Source of the DNA: Ditylenchus dipsaci
Lineage: Eukaryota > Nematoda > Chromadorea > Rhabditida > Anguinidae
Reading direction: 5' to 3'
Assembly (NCBI GenBank): GCA_004194705.1
Contig: SADC01001227.1
Location: 3,247,072 to 3,311,071, forward strand
Length of the DNA: 64,000 nucleotides
The notes under the pieces were generated by a model. It was not told where the DNA came from. It saw only the letters and a list, made by a program, of their open reading frames with translations, and made no database searches. Below are positions 34,283 to 46,273 of the stretch, piece after piece (position 1 is the first letter of the stretch; the number at the start of each line of letters is the position of its first letter). A program made the translations under genes and the position numbers.

Positions 34283-35405
34283 AATTGGCTTGACTTTACT
34301 TGACCCCCCCCCCCCCCCCCCACGGCTGACCCACTTTTGATGACAATTTTGAAAAACCGATTGCATATTCGTGTTTCTCGACCCCGATTTAGGCGCGAAT
34401 TTACCAGTCGTTTCCGGTAAAGTGAAAAAAAAATTTTTCAAACCACAGGGGGGGTATCATGGATTTTAGTCAAAATTTGAAAAATTTGAATTCGCGCCTT
34501 TTGAATTTTGAAGGGATTAAGGGCTGTATAGGGAGGGGAAGGAATAAAAGGGGCCACTTTTGAACAAAAAGGAAGATGTTGAACATAGTTTTGAATACTG
34601 GGGCCTACCGCATAAATAAACTCTGGTATGCATGCTTTTTCATGCATCCAGAGTCACTTTCGAGTGATCTGGTTGTAGGTATGTGGGTGTGTGCATCTCA
34701 ACCCAAGCCCCCAAGCCCCTGCGCCCCCTTCGGGGGCGCAGGGGCTTGGTTGGTTAGAGATGCGCGCACTCACTTACCTTAGACATAATTCCGAGCAAGA
34801 CTTCTGATCAAAAATGCATTTATGCATTTTATGGTCAAGAGTACTTCTCGGAATCAAAAAGACTTCTGATCAAAAATGCATTTATGCATTTTATGGTCAA
34901 GAGTACTTCTCGGAATCATGTCTAAGGTAAGTGTGTGCGCGCATCTCTAACTCTCAAGCCCCCTGCGCCCCCTTCGGGGGCGCAGGGGCTTGGGGGCTTG
35001 GAGTTGAGATGCGCACACACACATACCTTAGACACAAATCACTCGAAAAAGACTCTGGATGCATGAAAAAGCATGCATACCAGAGTTTATTTATGCGGTA
35101 GGCCCAGTATTCAAAACTATGTTCAACATCTTCCTTTTTGTTCAAAAGTGGCCCCTTTTATTCCCTTCCCCTCCCTATACAGCCCTTAATCCCTTCAAAA
35201 TTCAAAAGGCGCGAATTCAAATTTTTCAAATTTTGACTAAAATCCATGATACCCCCCCTGTGGTTTGAAAAATTTTTTTTTCACTTTACCGGAAACGACT
35301 GGTAAATTCGCGCCTAAATCGGGGTCGAGAAACACGAATATGCAATCGGTTTTTCAAAATTGTCATCAAAAGTGGGTCAGCCGTGGGGGGTCAAGTAAAG
35401 TGTTA
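34283..35405. mobile_element. Long-armed element B (copy 2) with duplicated core A
   Basis: Arms (34288-34570 and 35145-35401) match those at 17.84-18.74 kb. Two core-A halves (34573-34850 and 34870-35140) are inverted around a doubled CTTCTGATCAAAAATGCATT segment, making a palindrome of about 1.1 kb. Confidence 0.85.
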
Positions 35406-35652
35406 CCCTTGAATTTTCGGATAACCGGCGAACTAAGCAAAATAAAATGGTTTTGTTACATCATAGTTTGGAACTGCGTTTGATGTTGTTCTCGTTTCTC
35501 GTTCTTATGTTATTTTTGTAACAAACGAAATGATTCATGAGATTTCAGAGGGTCAGGACACTGGCCAAAAAGCTGCATTGCCATGCTTTTTAAAATTTTT
35601 TCTAGCTTTTTTGGCTTGCCTTACATTTAGTTTCCAAAGAAAATAAAAAAGA

Positions 35653-36006
35653 TTAAAGGACCCTGTCTCTTCCTTTGAAAGATTTGAATGCGCGCGGGAC
35701 CACACACAATAATTTCGAATGGTTTTGTTTTATTGTTTGGAAAATTAATTTGTAAATTTGTTCAAAACACCATCCATTCACTGGTCGAGCCCAACGTTGC
35801 TTGACATTGCAAGATCGGACAACTTTGCCGACATACACTGCACCACAAATGTCACTGTGTAAATAGTGGCTTATATCGTATAAAACATAACGTTTAAAAT
35901 TCAAAATGGAAACAAAAAAATAATTCGAAAACATTATTGACAAGTGGTCCCGCTCGAATTCAAACATTTGAAATTGCCATGATAAGGAAGAGACAGGGTC
36001 CTTTAA
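35653..36006. repeat. AAGGACCCTGTCTC-tip MITE abutting a duplicated exon
   Basis: Inverted tips with TA/TTAA flanks. The right tip ends within two bases of the duplicated BEN exon fragment. Confidence 0.75.
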
Positions 36007-36007
36007 G

Positions 36008-36070
36008 GTCCTTGGCGATGAAAGCTCTAAGTTCACTTACTGCAAAGTTAGCGATAGAAACCGCGGCTAC
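36008..36070 (+). pseudogene. Partial duplicate of the BEN-like gene's exon 6
   Basis: Reads VLGDESSKFTYCK...NRGY against VLGDEISKFTYCK...KRGY in the intact exon at 33402. Similarity starts exactly at the exon boundary and stops after about 63 bp. Upstream pyrimidines are replaced by a MITE end. Confidence 0.7.
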
Positions 36071-36221
36071 ACTTTTTTCCTGATATGAATTTTTTTCTTT
36101 AAAATCAAAACATCTGTTTTCTTACACGTTTTCAATTTTTTACCAAAATTAGAAATTTTCAAAACAAGACTTGCTAAAAGCTTTTTTCTGAATTATTTAG
36201 TTTTCTTATATTTTCTCTAGA

Positions 36222-36359
36222 GAGGTTAGCAAATTTTTTTTCTGTTGGTCGCAAATTGCAATGGAGATTCATCCTGGAGATCAAATTTTTTTCAATGATG
36301 AACACTTCTTAATAACGCATTCACTTTCACTAAAAGAAGATGGAAGATGGTCGCGTTAA
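36222..36359 (+). other. Orphan exon-like frame downstream of the duplicated BEN exon
   Basis: After TTTTCTCTAG (36211-36220) a 45-codon frame reads WSQIAMEIHPGDQIFFNDEH, then FLITHSLSLKEDGRW and a stop. Composition is protein-like but no family is recognised. It may be a last exon of a second, broken paralogue or an alternative 3' exon. Confidence 0.35.
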
Positions 36360-36910
36360 TTTCTCCTAACTAGGGCTGTCGGGAAGCATAAGAGAAAACA
36401 AGGGAATAAAGTGTACAGCAACCAGTTCCAGCCCTCTTTAATTACTTTATGCTCATCTTCATAACTTTTATCCATTTGACAATAATGGGTGTTGTAGCCG
36501 ACCCGAAATAATAGCCAATTTTTGTTTGGAAATAATAATTACAGGGTCAGCAAGATGTTAGCCAATTATCAGGTGAAGAATATTTCTCCTTTTTTGCTAA
36601 CTCGTTTTCACATTTATGAGGATAAAAATTATTGAAATAGAAATTTGTTTCCTCTTTTTACTTGTGTGTGATTGATGGTTTCATATTTTGAGAAATTTTA
36701 ATTACCCGCTTTTTCGCAGCCCACCTTCACCTTGGAGATGAGGGCAGTTCCGCCTGAGCTTCTTTGTTTTTTCTCTTTTCGATTTCTATTGTGGATTTTG
36801 TTGTGGTTATTGTATAATGGGCTGATGGGCTTGAATGGGAAGATGTGAGATCAAGGTGAAGGCTAATCCTTGTGTTGCTAGGTGTCTTTGAATTTATTGT
36901 TTACACGGTA

Positions 36911-37145
36911 CTAGTTCAGAATCGGTTCCCATTTTTTGCCTTGGTCCCCCTGTTGTCTTTTCTGAAAAATGCCTTGCCCTCCTGTCTATCATATTAATAA
37001 TATGATTGTGGTGATCATGGTGATTTTATTTAAGATGACCACCTTGAACATGATTACTTCAAAGCAATTGGGGCACCAAGGCATTTTTCAATAAACAACA
37101 ACAGGGGTGAACCAAAGCGAAAATTGGGAACCGATTCTCCACTAG
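36911..37145. repeat. Palindromic MITE, tips CTAGTTCAGAATCGGTTCCC
   Basis: Inverted arms including AGAATCGGTTCCCA and TTGGTCCCCCTGTTGT, with their complements at 37075-37145. Confidence 0.6.
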
Positions 37146-37196
37146 AGCAATTCCACTGTTTACACTATATGTTGATAGTTTGTGAAGTAATTTCAC

Positions 37197-37376
37197 TACA
37201 GTCGCATTCCGATAGTTTGGTAAAGTCGGACTTGAATATAGCGGCACCCCTGGGACCAGCTGAAGGTGTCGTTAACCAGAGTCAAGTTGTACCCAGATTT
37301 GACTGCATTCCGATGTAACGACATTACTGGAAACCAGCTCAAAGTGCCGTTACATAGGGTCGTTTTTTTCAATGTC
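37197..37376. repeat. Pogo-tip MITE, degraded
   Basis: Left tip ACAGTCGCATTCCGAT with internal repeats of GACTGCATTCCGATGTAACG. No clean right tip. Confidence 0.45.
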
Positions 37377-37699
37377 GTTTTAGAGTCATATTTTGTGTTA
37401 AGCCCGGCGTAGCAACGCATAGAAAACTTGTGCAGAATTAAAATTATGAGAATTTCAACGTTTATTTGAAAATGACTTCTGGCGCTAAATTTGCTACACC
37501 TACAAGGCTATAAGGCCTTATTTAACAAAGATCCAACAAATTTTTGTGCATTCAACATAATGTTATTCTGATATTGATCGTTTTATTGTGGTTTTGAAAA
37601 AAATTATCTAAAAAAATGACTTTTCAGAAAAATGACCAAGAGTTGAATTCTCGCCTTGGGGGCAAGACAAACTTCTTCAATGTTTTGACTATTGGAGCT

Positions 37700-39199
37700 A
37701 AACCAAATCGGCCACGGACAACTTCCTGCCGCGCCAATTCCCTGCCGGACAATTCTCTGCCGAACAGTTTCCTGCCGGGGACAATTCCCTGCCGGGAAAA
37801 TATACTTACTAGTAAAACCATATCCAATCGATTTCCCAACTAAACAAATTGCATCTTTAGAACCAACTCGAACAACAATGGCAAACAACTCCTTAAACGA
37901 AAAGGAAGCAATACAATACAACATTTCCACGTACAAATATGAATAAAATCTATTAAAACAGACAGGATATTCGGTGACGGACATGGTCGATTCACTCACG
38001 GTTACTACTCATTTGCGGCCCACTCATTTCAGCCCCAGTATATCAATATAAGATTTAAAAACATCCTCTTGCTCGAAGAACTCTTTCGAGCTAGCATTAA
38101 TGTACACTGGCCTACTTTTTGCCGAATAGCAGTGAATTCATCCTCAGTGAATTCATTGCTAATAAATTTATCCTCGATAAATCAATTATAAAAATTTGTG
38201 AGTTTAAAGGTTTGAATTCTGGTGGTAGGAGACATTTTTTGTGAATCACGTTCATAAACTATCTATCCTCAGGTTTTATAGGAGAACCACCTGGTACTTC
38301 CACATTGAATTCATCCACAGAAATTCGCTCCAAGTAATCTTCCACTTGGAGCAATTTTTTCAATCACTTTTTCGGGTTCCAAAACCTGATTTCCAAAATA
38401 TTTTTTTCAAAAATCTGGGTCCCAACATTTTCGCGGCAGGGAATTGGCGCGGCAGGAAATTGTCCCGGCAGGGAATTGTCCCGGCAGGGAATTGTCCGGC
38501 AGGGAATTGGCGCGGCAGGAAATTGTCCCGGCAGGAAATTGTCCCGGCAGGGAATTGTCCCGGCAGGGAATTGTCCCCGCAGGAATTGGCGCGGCAGGAA
38601 ATTGTCCCGGCAGGGAATTGTCCCGGCAGGGAATTGTCCGGCAGGGAATTGGCGCGGCAGGAAATTGTCCCGGCAGGAAATTGTCCGGCAGGGAATTGTC
38701 CCGGCAGGGAATTGTCCCCGGCAGGGAATTGGCGCGGCAGGAAATTGTCCCGGCAGGGAATTGTCCCGGCAGGGAATTGTCCCGGCAGGGAATTGTCCCC
38801 GGCAGGGAATTGGCGCGGCAGGGAATTGTCCCGGCAGGGAATTGTCCGGCAGGGAATTGGCGCGGCAGGAAATTGTCCCGGCAGGAAATTGTCCCGGCAG
38901 GGAATTGTCCCGGCAGGGAATTGTCCCGGCAGGGAATTGTCCCCGGCAGGGAATTGGCGCGGCAGGAAATTGTCCCGGCAGGAAATTGTCCCGGCAGGGA
39001 ATTGTCCCGCAGGGAATTGTCCCCGGCAGGGAATTGGCGCGGCAGGAAATTGTCCCGGCAGGAAATTGTCCCGGCAGGGAATTGTCCGGCAGGGAATTGT
39101 CCCCGGCAGGAAATTGTCCCGGCAGGGAATTGTCCGGCAGGGAATTGGCCTCGGCAGGAAATTGGCGCGGCAGGAAATTTTCACGTACCGAAACCAAAT
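37700..39199. mobile_element. Foldback element FB3 with GGCAGGGAATTGTCCC arrays and 9-bp target duplication
   Basis: AAACCAAAT flanks both ends (37700-37708, 39191-39199). The left arm (37709-37800) has a few units. The right arm (38436-39190) has about 45 units of 15-17 bp in inverted orientation, of three kinds (GGCAGGGAATTGTCC, GGCAGGGAATTGGCGC, GGCAGGAAATTGTCC) in a higher-order pattern. The 630-bp middle is non-coding. The array lacks stops in several frames, so long frames across it are not genes. Confidence 0.85.
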
Positions 39200-39269
39200 G
39201 TAGGGGTGTTATGTTTTTATTCATCTTAAGCTATAATATATTCTAAACATTCTAGAAATAAAATTATGA

Positions 39270-39510
39270 CTTTTATGCAGGGCTTCGATCTGTAATTATT
39301 TATAAGATTTTTACTTATTTTGAGATTTCATATCTTACTTTTTTTAGAATTTTACGTCATAATGTTATTTTTTAGCACCGAAAAAAAAACAATACGCACT
39401 GAATAGAATATCCTTTTTTGCCAAAATATACTAAAATACCTCTAAAATGTACTTATTTTGAGCAAATGTACTTATTTTCAAAATTTTGAAATCTAAGCCC
39501 TGCCTTTATT
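39270..39510. repeat. hAT-like MITE, tips CAGGGCTTCGATCTG
   Basis: Ends at 39278 and 39502 (AAATCTAAGCCCTG). Flanking octamers CTTTTATG and CCTTTATT match at six positions. Related ends lie near 29665 and 39512. Confidence 0.5.
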
Positions 39511-39869
39511 TAAGGCTGCGATCTGTACTACTTTTAAAGGGCTATGGCCAAGCGTTTGGATTTTCTTCCGCCAATTCAATTTTTTCTCTAATTATTGAAT
39601 TTTTGTACGGCTTTTACGTCAAAAAAAGATGTTTCGATTTGAAATAGCAATAAGACCTGAATAAAATAACTTTTCCTTCAAAAGTAGCCGAAATGTTTTT
39701 TGAAATGTCATTTTTTTAAATTTAAAAATCGCAGGCTTGCCTTTTTCTAAGGCTTTCCAATGAATCACACACACACACTTATGTGAACACACACATATAC
39801 GGAGTATTGCAAAAGCAAGGACGATTAGGCCTCCAAATATGTGATTTTCTTTCCCTTTTTCTTCTTCAA

Positions 39870-40172
39870 TTAAGCAACCAGATAAAAAAAACCAAGAAGA
39901 CGTAGAGGAAGAAAATATAGAAAAGATATGTAGTAGTAGTGGTCTACAACAAAGAGGTTTGCATCTCCCACAAAAGCGGATTTGAGCCGCTCGCCGCCCA
40001 GCTGAATCAAGTTCCCCTTCCTCTAGCAGCAGCTACCTCCCCCCTAGGGCTATGGGAGGGGAAGAGCACCAAAAGGACCACTCAATACAGTGGTAGGGAG
40101 AGGAAAACAAAGTCAAGTGTGAATTTTGCCACTCAGCTTGACCACTTGCTTGAAAAGCGAAAGAATGTGTGA
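39870..40172 (+). other. Coding-like stretch of unclear frame
   Basis: Three frames each give a protein-like piece (QPDKKNQEDVEEENIEK; PAESSSPSSSSSYLPPRA; RERKTKSSVNFATQLDHLLE ending at 40170). With homopolymer errors common here these could be one exon, but no homologue is recognised. Confidence 0.3.
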
Positions 40173-40797
40173 TTTCACTCTTTTGCTTGATTTCACTTGG
40201 GAGGAGGAGGAGCATTAGACAAACCATTTCTCTTTTTTTGGCTATTCATAAGTGAAATTATTGACTTGCTGTAATGGAGTATAGCAGTATTGATTATGAG
40301 TTGTTTCGATACTTAAGCTTGTAATTTATTTATATATTTTTTTGATTTATTCATTTTAATACCTCTGTTTTTAATTTGTGCTTGTCTTTGTATTTTTATA
40401 TCCTATATTTTGCTTTCTACACTATTGTTTAAAGGCTGTAACTAAATTGCGCCCTTTAAAAGTCTGAATTTCACCAACAAATTTTGTATTTTCATTTTCG
40501 TAATGTGAGAGTGAGTGAGAACTGGTTAAAATATAAAAAGTGTGGTGGTAAATTACCCTAGGTAGAATAAATACGATATTTTTATTTTTATGTATGTTGA
40601 AACGAAATTCGGGTAGTGCTGTATGGCGTCGATGGAAAGTTAACAGTCGTTTAAGCTTATCTAAGTTCAAAGTTTTCGAAGCGTTTGGTAACTTTTGTAG
40701 ATAAGAAAAAATGTCAACCCTTACTGAGAAAATCAGAAATAAATTTCCGAGAAAATTTTTTTCCTCTCACTGAAAATAAAAACCTACGAAAAACGTA
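40173..40797. other. Gene-less AT-rich stretch
   Basis: Nothing recognisable beyond polypurine and A/T runs. Confidence 0.35.
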
Positions 40798-41364
40798 TTG
40801 GGTTGATTCATAATTGTTGCCTTATGATTCTTTTGATTTATTTCTTGTTTAAATTTGCTTTTTTGTTTTAAAGTATGCCCTCGCTTTTAGTTAAGAAGAA
40901 TGCGCGTCGAAAACCACCTTCACATTCGCCATATCATGCTCTACCACTTCGAGAAAGGATGTAGGGCAGCGCAGTCTTTTCGCGATATCGTCGAACTCTT
41001 GAAAATCGTGTGGTCCAATCCATCAATGAGAAAGGCTGGGATTTGCTCGAACATCCTCCTTATTCACCAACAGAAGCTCCAACAGACTACCACGTCAACA
41101 GGTCTCTAAAGAATTGGCTAGCGGGAAGGTCTTCGAGGATTTGGACGAACTTGTTGTTGATCTCAAAGCGTGGATTGCATCCTAGAATGCTCGCTTCTTT
41201 GCTCGCAGAATTCATCAACTGCCAAGTAAATGGGAAGCTGTTATTGATGTTGATGGCGAATATGATTAGGATCCTTTAGAAATGTTTATGATTATGCTTT
41301 CAAATGTTTTGTTGTCGAATAAAGTTACAATAAAAACTCGCATTAATTATGAATCAACCCAATA
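40796..41364 (+). mobile_element. Mariner element, internally deleted, with transposase remnants
   Basis: Inverted ends TTGGGTTGATTCATAATT and complement, TA-flanked. Frames within give RHIMLYHFEKGCRAAQSFRDI (N-terminal DNA-binding start), then HPPYSPTEAPTDYHVNRSL (the block holding the last catalytic Asp) and KWEAVIDVDGEYD at the C-terminus, with stops and shifts. The central catalytic part is deleted. Confidence 0.85.
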
Positions 41365-41811
41365 GTTTCCAAACCCGTGACCCTCTGTCACCATCCATTT
41401 TTAAATTATAGTTTACTGAAAGTTCACTTAATGAGTACTCACGTAGATTGGCCGATTTTGCGCTTTTTTGCCCAAATCCGGCATAAAAAACATGGCAGAA
41501 TAGCTTAAAAGGCTAATCGAACTTAACCAACCACTGAATTGAACTTGACCCCCACCAGTCGATTTAGCTTGAGGGACCAAAGGCTAAGAAGGCTGCTACT
41601 AATTTTAAAAACATTTTTTTCTATCGCTATTTTTATATAAAAATGATTTAAATCTGGAAATAAACCATTTTTCGGGAAGTTCAGGTAAAAATGTTGCAAT
41701 CGTATAGTGGAGGTTAACTTCAGTTGTGGGGATCAAGTTCAAGTGCGCCTCTTAAAGTCAAGAATAACCATTTTACATTAGTCCCCCCACTGCAAAAAGT
41801 CAAATTTTGGT
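41363..41811. other. Gene-less stretch
   Basis: No exon or element recognised. Confidence 0.3.
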
Positions 41812-42186
41812 TTAAAGGGGAGGAAACTTATATACGCATCGCCTAGGGTTGAAGCTTCAAACCCTCTGGTGCACGCCTTAACCTTGGATAAATTTTGCTA
41901 TATGAAAAGTGTAACCTGTAGATGAAAGTCAACAAATATCAATCAAACAAGTCAAAGAAAACCCCCAAAACGATTGATTTCCGGAAATTTAGCATATTTT
42001 AGCCTATAAATAAGCTCCAGTAGGTCTAAAGCCCTACGTTGATGAGGTTGTGACATAGCTTAGAGTGTGAGGATCATTTTGACAACAAGCTTGTAAATGA
42101 AAGAACGTAAAAAAATAAGGTTTACAGCCAGTGGTTGTCGAACCTGACTTGGGCGATGCATATATAAAGTTTCCTTCCCCTTTGAA
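41812..42186. repeat. MITE with tips AAAGGGGAGGAAACTTATAT
   Basis: Inverted ends contain TATATACGCATCGCC / GGGCGATGCATATATA. The same family forms the outer element at 57.55-58.74 kb. Confidence 0.7.
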
Positions 42187-42817
42187 AACTCAGAAAAATA
42201 TTCTACCACGCACTCAAAATAAAGTTTTTTTCGTTTTCATAGTATTTTATATCCTAGGAGTGGTCTTGACTTCGGGCATCTGTAGGATGTTATATTTGTG
42301 TCCCCCCCAGTGATCTTCATTATTTTATGCATACAGAGCAAGTGGAAAAGGAATAGCAGTGTCTATTTTGAGGTCATTATCACACATACCACTGCTTCTG
42401 TGACCTGATTAATGGTGGAACACGGAGGTGTTTTTTTTTAATTTCTCAGTGTCTAGCTGTTAGTAATTGACTGGTCAGCAAAGCCGCTTTTGACTTGTGT
42501 AGTGCTTATTGCAGAAAAGTGTTGAACTGGTATAGCTAAATGTTGTAATTTGAGGGACTAAAGGATCAGTGCTCAAGGACATTGCTAACCACTGTTCCAC
42601 TTCAAACAAAACTTCCTTTATATTTTTCTTCCGGTTGTGCAAGCCTGGCTGGCTAAGGCAAACAAAATTTGGTAAAAGAACAAGTTGGTTTCAGCAGATC
42701 ACCTATATTATTTTTCTTTCTACAAAGCTATCTAACTTTTTTCCTTTGCTTGTAACTGAAAAAGTAGAAACAGAATTTTCGGCTTTGTTGCTCATCTACC
42801 GCTTTATTCATATACAA

Positions 42818-43415
42818 ACAGTGTTGTGCATTTGGCTCGCGCGAGCCTAACGAAAGACCTTAAATCGCATGTCTTAGCGAGCCAAATGGGTTCGAGCCAT
42901 ATGGCTCGCCTTTTTTATATATGCGAGCCAATTGGCTCGCGTACTTGTTTTTTTTTAGCAAGCCGAACGCAAGCCAAAACAATACGAGCCATTTGTATCG
43001 CGAACCATTTGGCTCGCAAACAAAAACGAATGGTTCGGCTCGCGCTTTTTATGTGAGTTTTGAACGTCAATTTATTGTTAAAGACAAAGTAAAGGAGAAA
43101 TAAAGTGGTACTAGCTTAATATTTGCAAAAAATCAGTCAAAAAAATTGAAAAAAAATGAAAATTAAACTAGATTTAGGCTTTATTTCAGCAAACAATATT
43201 TTCCGCGAGCCGAACCATATGCTTATTATAGATGCGAGCCAAATGGCTCGCGAGCTAAGAAGCTCTTGTCATTTGTTTTTCAACTTGGCGAGCCATATGG
43301 CTCGCGAGCCATACGGCTCGCCAAGTTAGCTATTTGGCGAGCGAGCAGCTCGCGTCCTCGCGTCCAAAGGGACGCGAGCCACTGGCTCGCAAAGGAGCCA
43401 AACGCACAACACTGT
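42818..43415. mobile_element. Foldback MITE of GCGAGCCAAATGGCTCGC words
   Basis: Ends CAGTGTTGTGCATTTGGC (42819) and GCCAAACGCACAACACTG (to 43414). Inside, about twenty copies of the self-complementary GCGAGCCATATGGCTCGC word cluster at both ends. The tip looks like hAT, but flanking octamers do not match. Confidence 0.7.
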
Positions 43416-43482
43416 AAGGTTCTGAAACGACCTTTATAACTGTAGAATCTCTCATATAATATACGATATGATTTGCTTAACT

Positions 43483-43587
43483 TACCATATTCTCTCTAAT
43501 AGATCGGCCGGCCCGTCTATTTTTCAACCCCCCCTCTGAGGGGACCCGTATGATAGAGAGGGCCCGTCTATTAGAGAGAATATGGTA
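43483..43587. repeat. TACCATATTCTCTC-family MITE (word GGCCCGTCTATT)
   Basis: Perfect inverted tips around a 105-bp palindrome. Confidence 0.75.
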
Positions 43588-43898
43588 ATCGAAAGAGGAG
43601 ATTCAGGGATGGTTGACAACGAGAGAATTAAGCAAAATGATAATATATTCAGTGAGAAAAGGCCAAAAGAAGTGAAAAATTGATCACTCTTCATAGTCCA
43701 AATACTATATAAGATAAGTCATAAAAAATCCAAAAGTCATTGACAATCTCGAAAAAAATCTCACCAGCAACACCGGCACCCGAAAATTGTCAAAATTGTC
43801 AGGTCACTCATGCACTATGGTAGTTACAGCGATTTTGGTAGGGGAAGTCAATTGTTGAGGAGGGGGATGATATTCCATACTTGCGCCGGAAAATCGAT

Positions 43899-44001
43899 TA
43901 CCGTATTTTTTTTTCTAATATTTTGACCGGTCTGTTTATTTTTCAAGCCCTATAGGGGTCGGTTTATTAGACTGGGTCGATATATTAAAGAAAATACGGT
44001 A
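43899..44001. repeat. TACCGTATTTTT-family MITE (word GACCGGTCTGTTTATT)
   Basis: Inverted tips and a mirrored inner word. Confidence 0.7.
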
Positions 44002-46013
44002 ATATACAAACAAAACTAAAAATAGTGTTTAAAAAGGTTATTCTAAAAAAATAAATAATTTTTACAAAATTGAATTTTAATTTGTATTTATGTTGGATTT
44101 TTGAAAACTTTTTGAGAAACCCTTTTCAATAAAAGCAATATAAATGACACTTCTGCAATCTAACCATTTTCGTGTAGCAACAAGAGTAGAACATTTGCTT
44201 ACAAAAAAGCGTTATTTATGTGAAGTAATTACTATTGCATACATCTTCCCCCGACCATTTACGACCATCTCCCATCTAGCCCAGTCTGTAGATTTAATTA
44301 AACCAGCCACGCAATCACTCCTGTGTAACCGAAACAAAAAAAATAATTGAAAAATCGTTACAGTGTAATACCATTGTTGATGTTACTTTTGTTCCCCTAT
44401 CTCATCCCCAGCTTTCTCTGCACATCTGGTGGCGTCAAGAGGCAGGGTTGGTAATCAGCCCTGACAGCAGCCTCTTTGTTACTTCTTCCATCCATAACCA
44501 ACGGTTTCCAAACACAACAGGAGAAAGGGAATGGGGGCCGATAAGCCGATCAGTGGCGGGAGATCTGCTGCTGAACCTTTTCTTTATTTTACGCTGCAGC
44601 AACTACCCCAAGATTGACTGCTGCTGCTTCTATTGTGTGTTGTCAGGAAGAGGATTGCTGGAAGATCCCCTGACCTAACCTAAAAACTTGACGTTTAGAT
44701 CTTCTGTGGTGCTTCTCTTATTTTATTGACTTGGTGAGGGTGTGTATGGCATTTTGATTGTGGGAAAGGGAAAGTAGATATGATAATTTTAGAAGATGAT
44801 GTAATTTCGATTACTTAAAGTAATTTGCTTTGTCGTATGAAAAAAATCAATATTTAGTGTGGCATTTATGCTGGCTTAGTTGTTGTATTATAGGGTGGTC
44901 AAATCTTTATCCCGATTTTGTTTTTACGATAACTTTCAATTCGTGCAATTTTTAAGAAATCCTTTTTTGGCATGGCAAAAATTCTGGCGGAAGAAAATTC
45001 GCGGCATAAAATAACACTGAATTTTAATTTCTCACGTCCCTATTAGGAAAAACTCAAATTCCAACACAGAATTCGTGCTCAGCATAGTCGATTGCAGATT
45101 AAGCTTATTCAAACTTGAGCTTATTTTTAAATTCCCTTTTAGACAAAAATAATTTATAAAAAATCAATATTTTGAATTTGACTACGAGTTTCAGATTTAA
45201 AAGACACTTTGGCATGCAATCGATCAGGCTGAACACAAATCTGGTGTCAGAATTTGGTTTTGCCTAGCAGAAACGTCAAAAATTAAAATAATGAGGAACA
45301 TTTCACATTTTCACCCGCGAAATCTCTTCTGTGAAATTTTCTTCAGTGGAATTTTGAATTTTCTCTTGCCTTTTTCGTTTTAAAATTGAGACATTAGCAA
45401 ACAGAACGGTAGCAAGCATACTAGTATTCATCTTTGATATACCGAAACCCCTCGGGCCAACTATTTACTATTACTACTATAAATCCGTCTGATTAAGGTT
45501 GCTGAATCGAGATGGCTTTTTTTTGGGCAGTTGCCATGACCAGCATGAACGATTCTATGTTAATTGAGAATTTAATTTTTTTTTTGATTAACGCTAGACT
45601 TTATTTTTGTCTAAATATTATTCTCCTTCCTCTATTTTCATGGAATCTTTTCACATATTATCTCCGTGAAAATCTATTTGCATATTTTTAGACAGAGTAA
45701 TGATGATGCATTCTTAAATTGCGAAATTATAATAGCCCTTTTTGGGACAGTTAATTAGTCATACTTCAATTGCAAAAACAGTATAAATTGCAGGTAAACG
45801 AACATACAAACTGGCGAGTGGCAGTCAGGAAGCAAGGGAAAAGGAAAAGCTAGCAGCCTTACATGAATTTGTTGGCTAGCCTGCTATTCGGCTGCCTGCT
45901 TTCTGCCACATTTATACTTCAGCTAGTCCATTCTGTTAGTTGCTTTCTCGAAGAAAAACTGACTACAAAAAATGAGGAAATATAATAAATATGGGATCAT
46001 CAGTTTTTCAATA
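44002..46013. other. 2-kb gene-less stretch
   Basis: AT-rich. One short ORF near 44448-44678 lacks any recognisable domain. No element ends could be paired. Confidence 0.35.
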
Positions 46014-46273
46014 TACCGTATTCTTTCTAATGAGCGCTTTCCCAAAAGTCGGAAAATGTACCCAGTACCCTTCATCCGGGAATTCAAATATACTTAGATT
46101 TTTTGATGTTACACAACCTCACAAAGAGAATTCCTGAATCTCAAATCTGCAAAGATACCGAATTTGACGGTTTAGTTTCAAAAAATCTAAGAAAAATATC
46201 TGAAATCGACAAAAAGAAGTTCGGGTACATTTTCCGACTTTTGGGGAGGGCGCTCATTAGAGAGAATACGGTA
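46014..46273. repeat. TACCGTATTCTTTC-family MITE (word GAGCGC)
   Basis: Tips TACCGTATTCTTTCTAATGA / TCATTAGAGAGAATACGGTA. Confidence 0.75.

Noticed and set aside
38436..39190. CRISPR-like array
   Set aside because: Units are contiguous with no unique spacers, the DNA is eukaryotic, and the array is one arm of a foldback element.
38241..39246. Long open frames (256-320 codons) on both strands
   Set aside because: They run through the GGCAGGGAATTGTCC array, whose units lack stops. The predicted proteins are pure repeats in every frame.
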